Source: Oxalicibacterium faecigallinarum | GTDB lineage: Bacteria; Pseudomonadota; Gammaproteobacteria; Burkholderiales; Burkholderiaceae_D | Direction: 5' to 3' | NCBI RefSeq assembly: GCF_014635705.1 | Contig: NZ_BMDI01000001.1 | Coordinates: 574,008 to 638,007, forward strand | DNA: 64,000 bases | Shown: positions 63,819 through 64,000 of the stretch, piece after piece | Position numbering within the stretch: the stretch's first letter is position 1 | How the letters are laid out: each line of letters opens with the position of its first letter | Notes under the pieces: model-generated | What the model saw: the letters and a program-made list of their open reading frames with translations, nothing else | Databases searched by the model: none | Told to the model about the DNA's origin: nothing | Translations under genes and position numbers: made by a program

Positions 63819-64000
63819 ATGAGTAACGATCTGTTTGAAACGGATGAAGGTATCGAGCGTGTGTGGCAGGAAGTGCTTGCCGAAGACGCGCTGATTCTGC
63901 GTGGCTACGCGCTGGCGGAGCAGCATGTCCTGCTGCGCGCTGTCGACGATGTGATCAGAGAAGCGCCATTTCGACATCTGGTGACGCCCGGCGGTTTTAC
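63819..64000 (+). CDS. alkB: Alkylated DNA repair dioxygenase AlkB, N-terminal part (cut by window end)
   Basis: Only the first 60 codons are in the window. The protein begins MSNDLFETD and contains AEDALILRGYA and PFRHLVTPGG, matching the E. coli AlkB start. AlkB is an Fe(II)/2-oxoglutarate enzyme that repairs 1-methyladenine and 3-methylcytosine. It is 18 bases after ada, likely in one transcript. Confidence 0.9.
   Translation, partial: MSNDLFETDEGIERVWQEVLAEDALILRGYALAEQHVLLRAVDDVIREAPFRHLVTPGGF

Noticed and set aside
1-64000. Search for tRNA, rRNA, insertion sequences, prophage and CRISPR arrays
   Set aside because: No cloverleaf ends, transposase motifs, phage genes or spaced direct repeats were noticed by eye.

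Overview
The window looks like a core chromosomal segment of a betaproteobacterium of the order Burkholderiales, most probably family Oxalobacteraceae (Herminiimonas/Janthinobacterium-like). This is an inference from gene content and gene order: mltG-tmk-holB-pilZ-tatD beside a divergent ygfZ, a DUF1631 gene, a CbpA/CbpM pair, an AaeA/AaeB-type efflux operon with a DUF1656 protein, and the overall protein style. Coding density is about 90 percent. I saw no rRNA, tRNA, insertion sequence, prophage or CRISPR array.

Layout. 1-3061: de novo NAD synthesis (nadA fragment and nadC, facing nadB across a shared terminator). 3201-7473: purT followed, with overlapping stop/start codons, by a membrane PAS-GGDEF-EAL protein and a GFA-type protein. 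7696-11032: an MHS-type transporter, a hotdog thioesterase and an SDR dehydrogenase, separated by a regulatory-looking intergenic region with four phased 11-bp repeats. 11085-18436: NRDE protein, DUF4936 protein and ygfZ on the minus strand; mltG, tmk, holB, pilZ, a GNAT gene, tatD and an exported ankyrin protein on the plus strand. 18609-23182: molybdenum cofactor genes moaA, mobA and moeA, followed by an unlisted 24-residue Cys/Lys-rich ORF; the Fe-S carrier apbC/mrp lies divergently. 23235-28176: a small histidine kinase and a receiver-TPR protein, divergent from a large DUF1631 protein.

28207-36092: nucleotide nucleosidase ppnN, a DnaJ/CbpA-like co-chaperone, a methyltransferase, a small zinc-ribbon-like protein, dbpA, a MarR-tautomerase pair with twin candidate operators, a DMT exporter and hpf. 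36353-42085: a DUF378 membrane protein, then an efflux operon (NodT-type outer membrane lipoprotein, MarR regulator, FUSC transporter, DUF1656 protein, HlyD-type adaptor) behind an AT-rich palindrome. 42098-45522: CbpM and CbpA, a VIT-type metal transporter, and a flavin oxidoreductase with an FNR/ANR-like box upstream. 45688-50627: AsmA-like protein, psd, a DedA-rhodanese fusion and a MarC protein. 50739-55956: Rnk-like protein with an overlapping 45-residue membrane ORF, a Nudix hydrolase, a bacteriophytochrome kinase, a TSUP permease and smpB. 55981-64000: a TetR-MFS pair, a small hypothetical gene, a DTW-domain tRNA modification enzyme, an oxidoreductase divergent from a LysR regulator, an MFS transporter, and the alkylation-repair pair ada-alkB (alkB cut by the window end).

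The window is mostly ordinary housekeeping and accessory chromosome. I did not find a clearly new multi-gene defence or biosynthetic system. The best leads are small and regulatory: the phased repeats near 9444-9487, the tiny Cys-rich ORF behind moeA, the rnk-coupled membrane ORF, the twin MarR motifs, the FNR-like box, and an orphan bacteriophytochrome with a changed PASDIP motif. All family names come from reading sequences and motifs; no database search was run.
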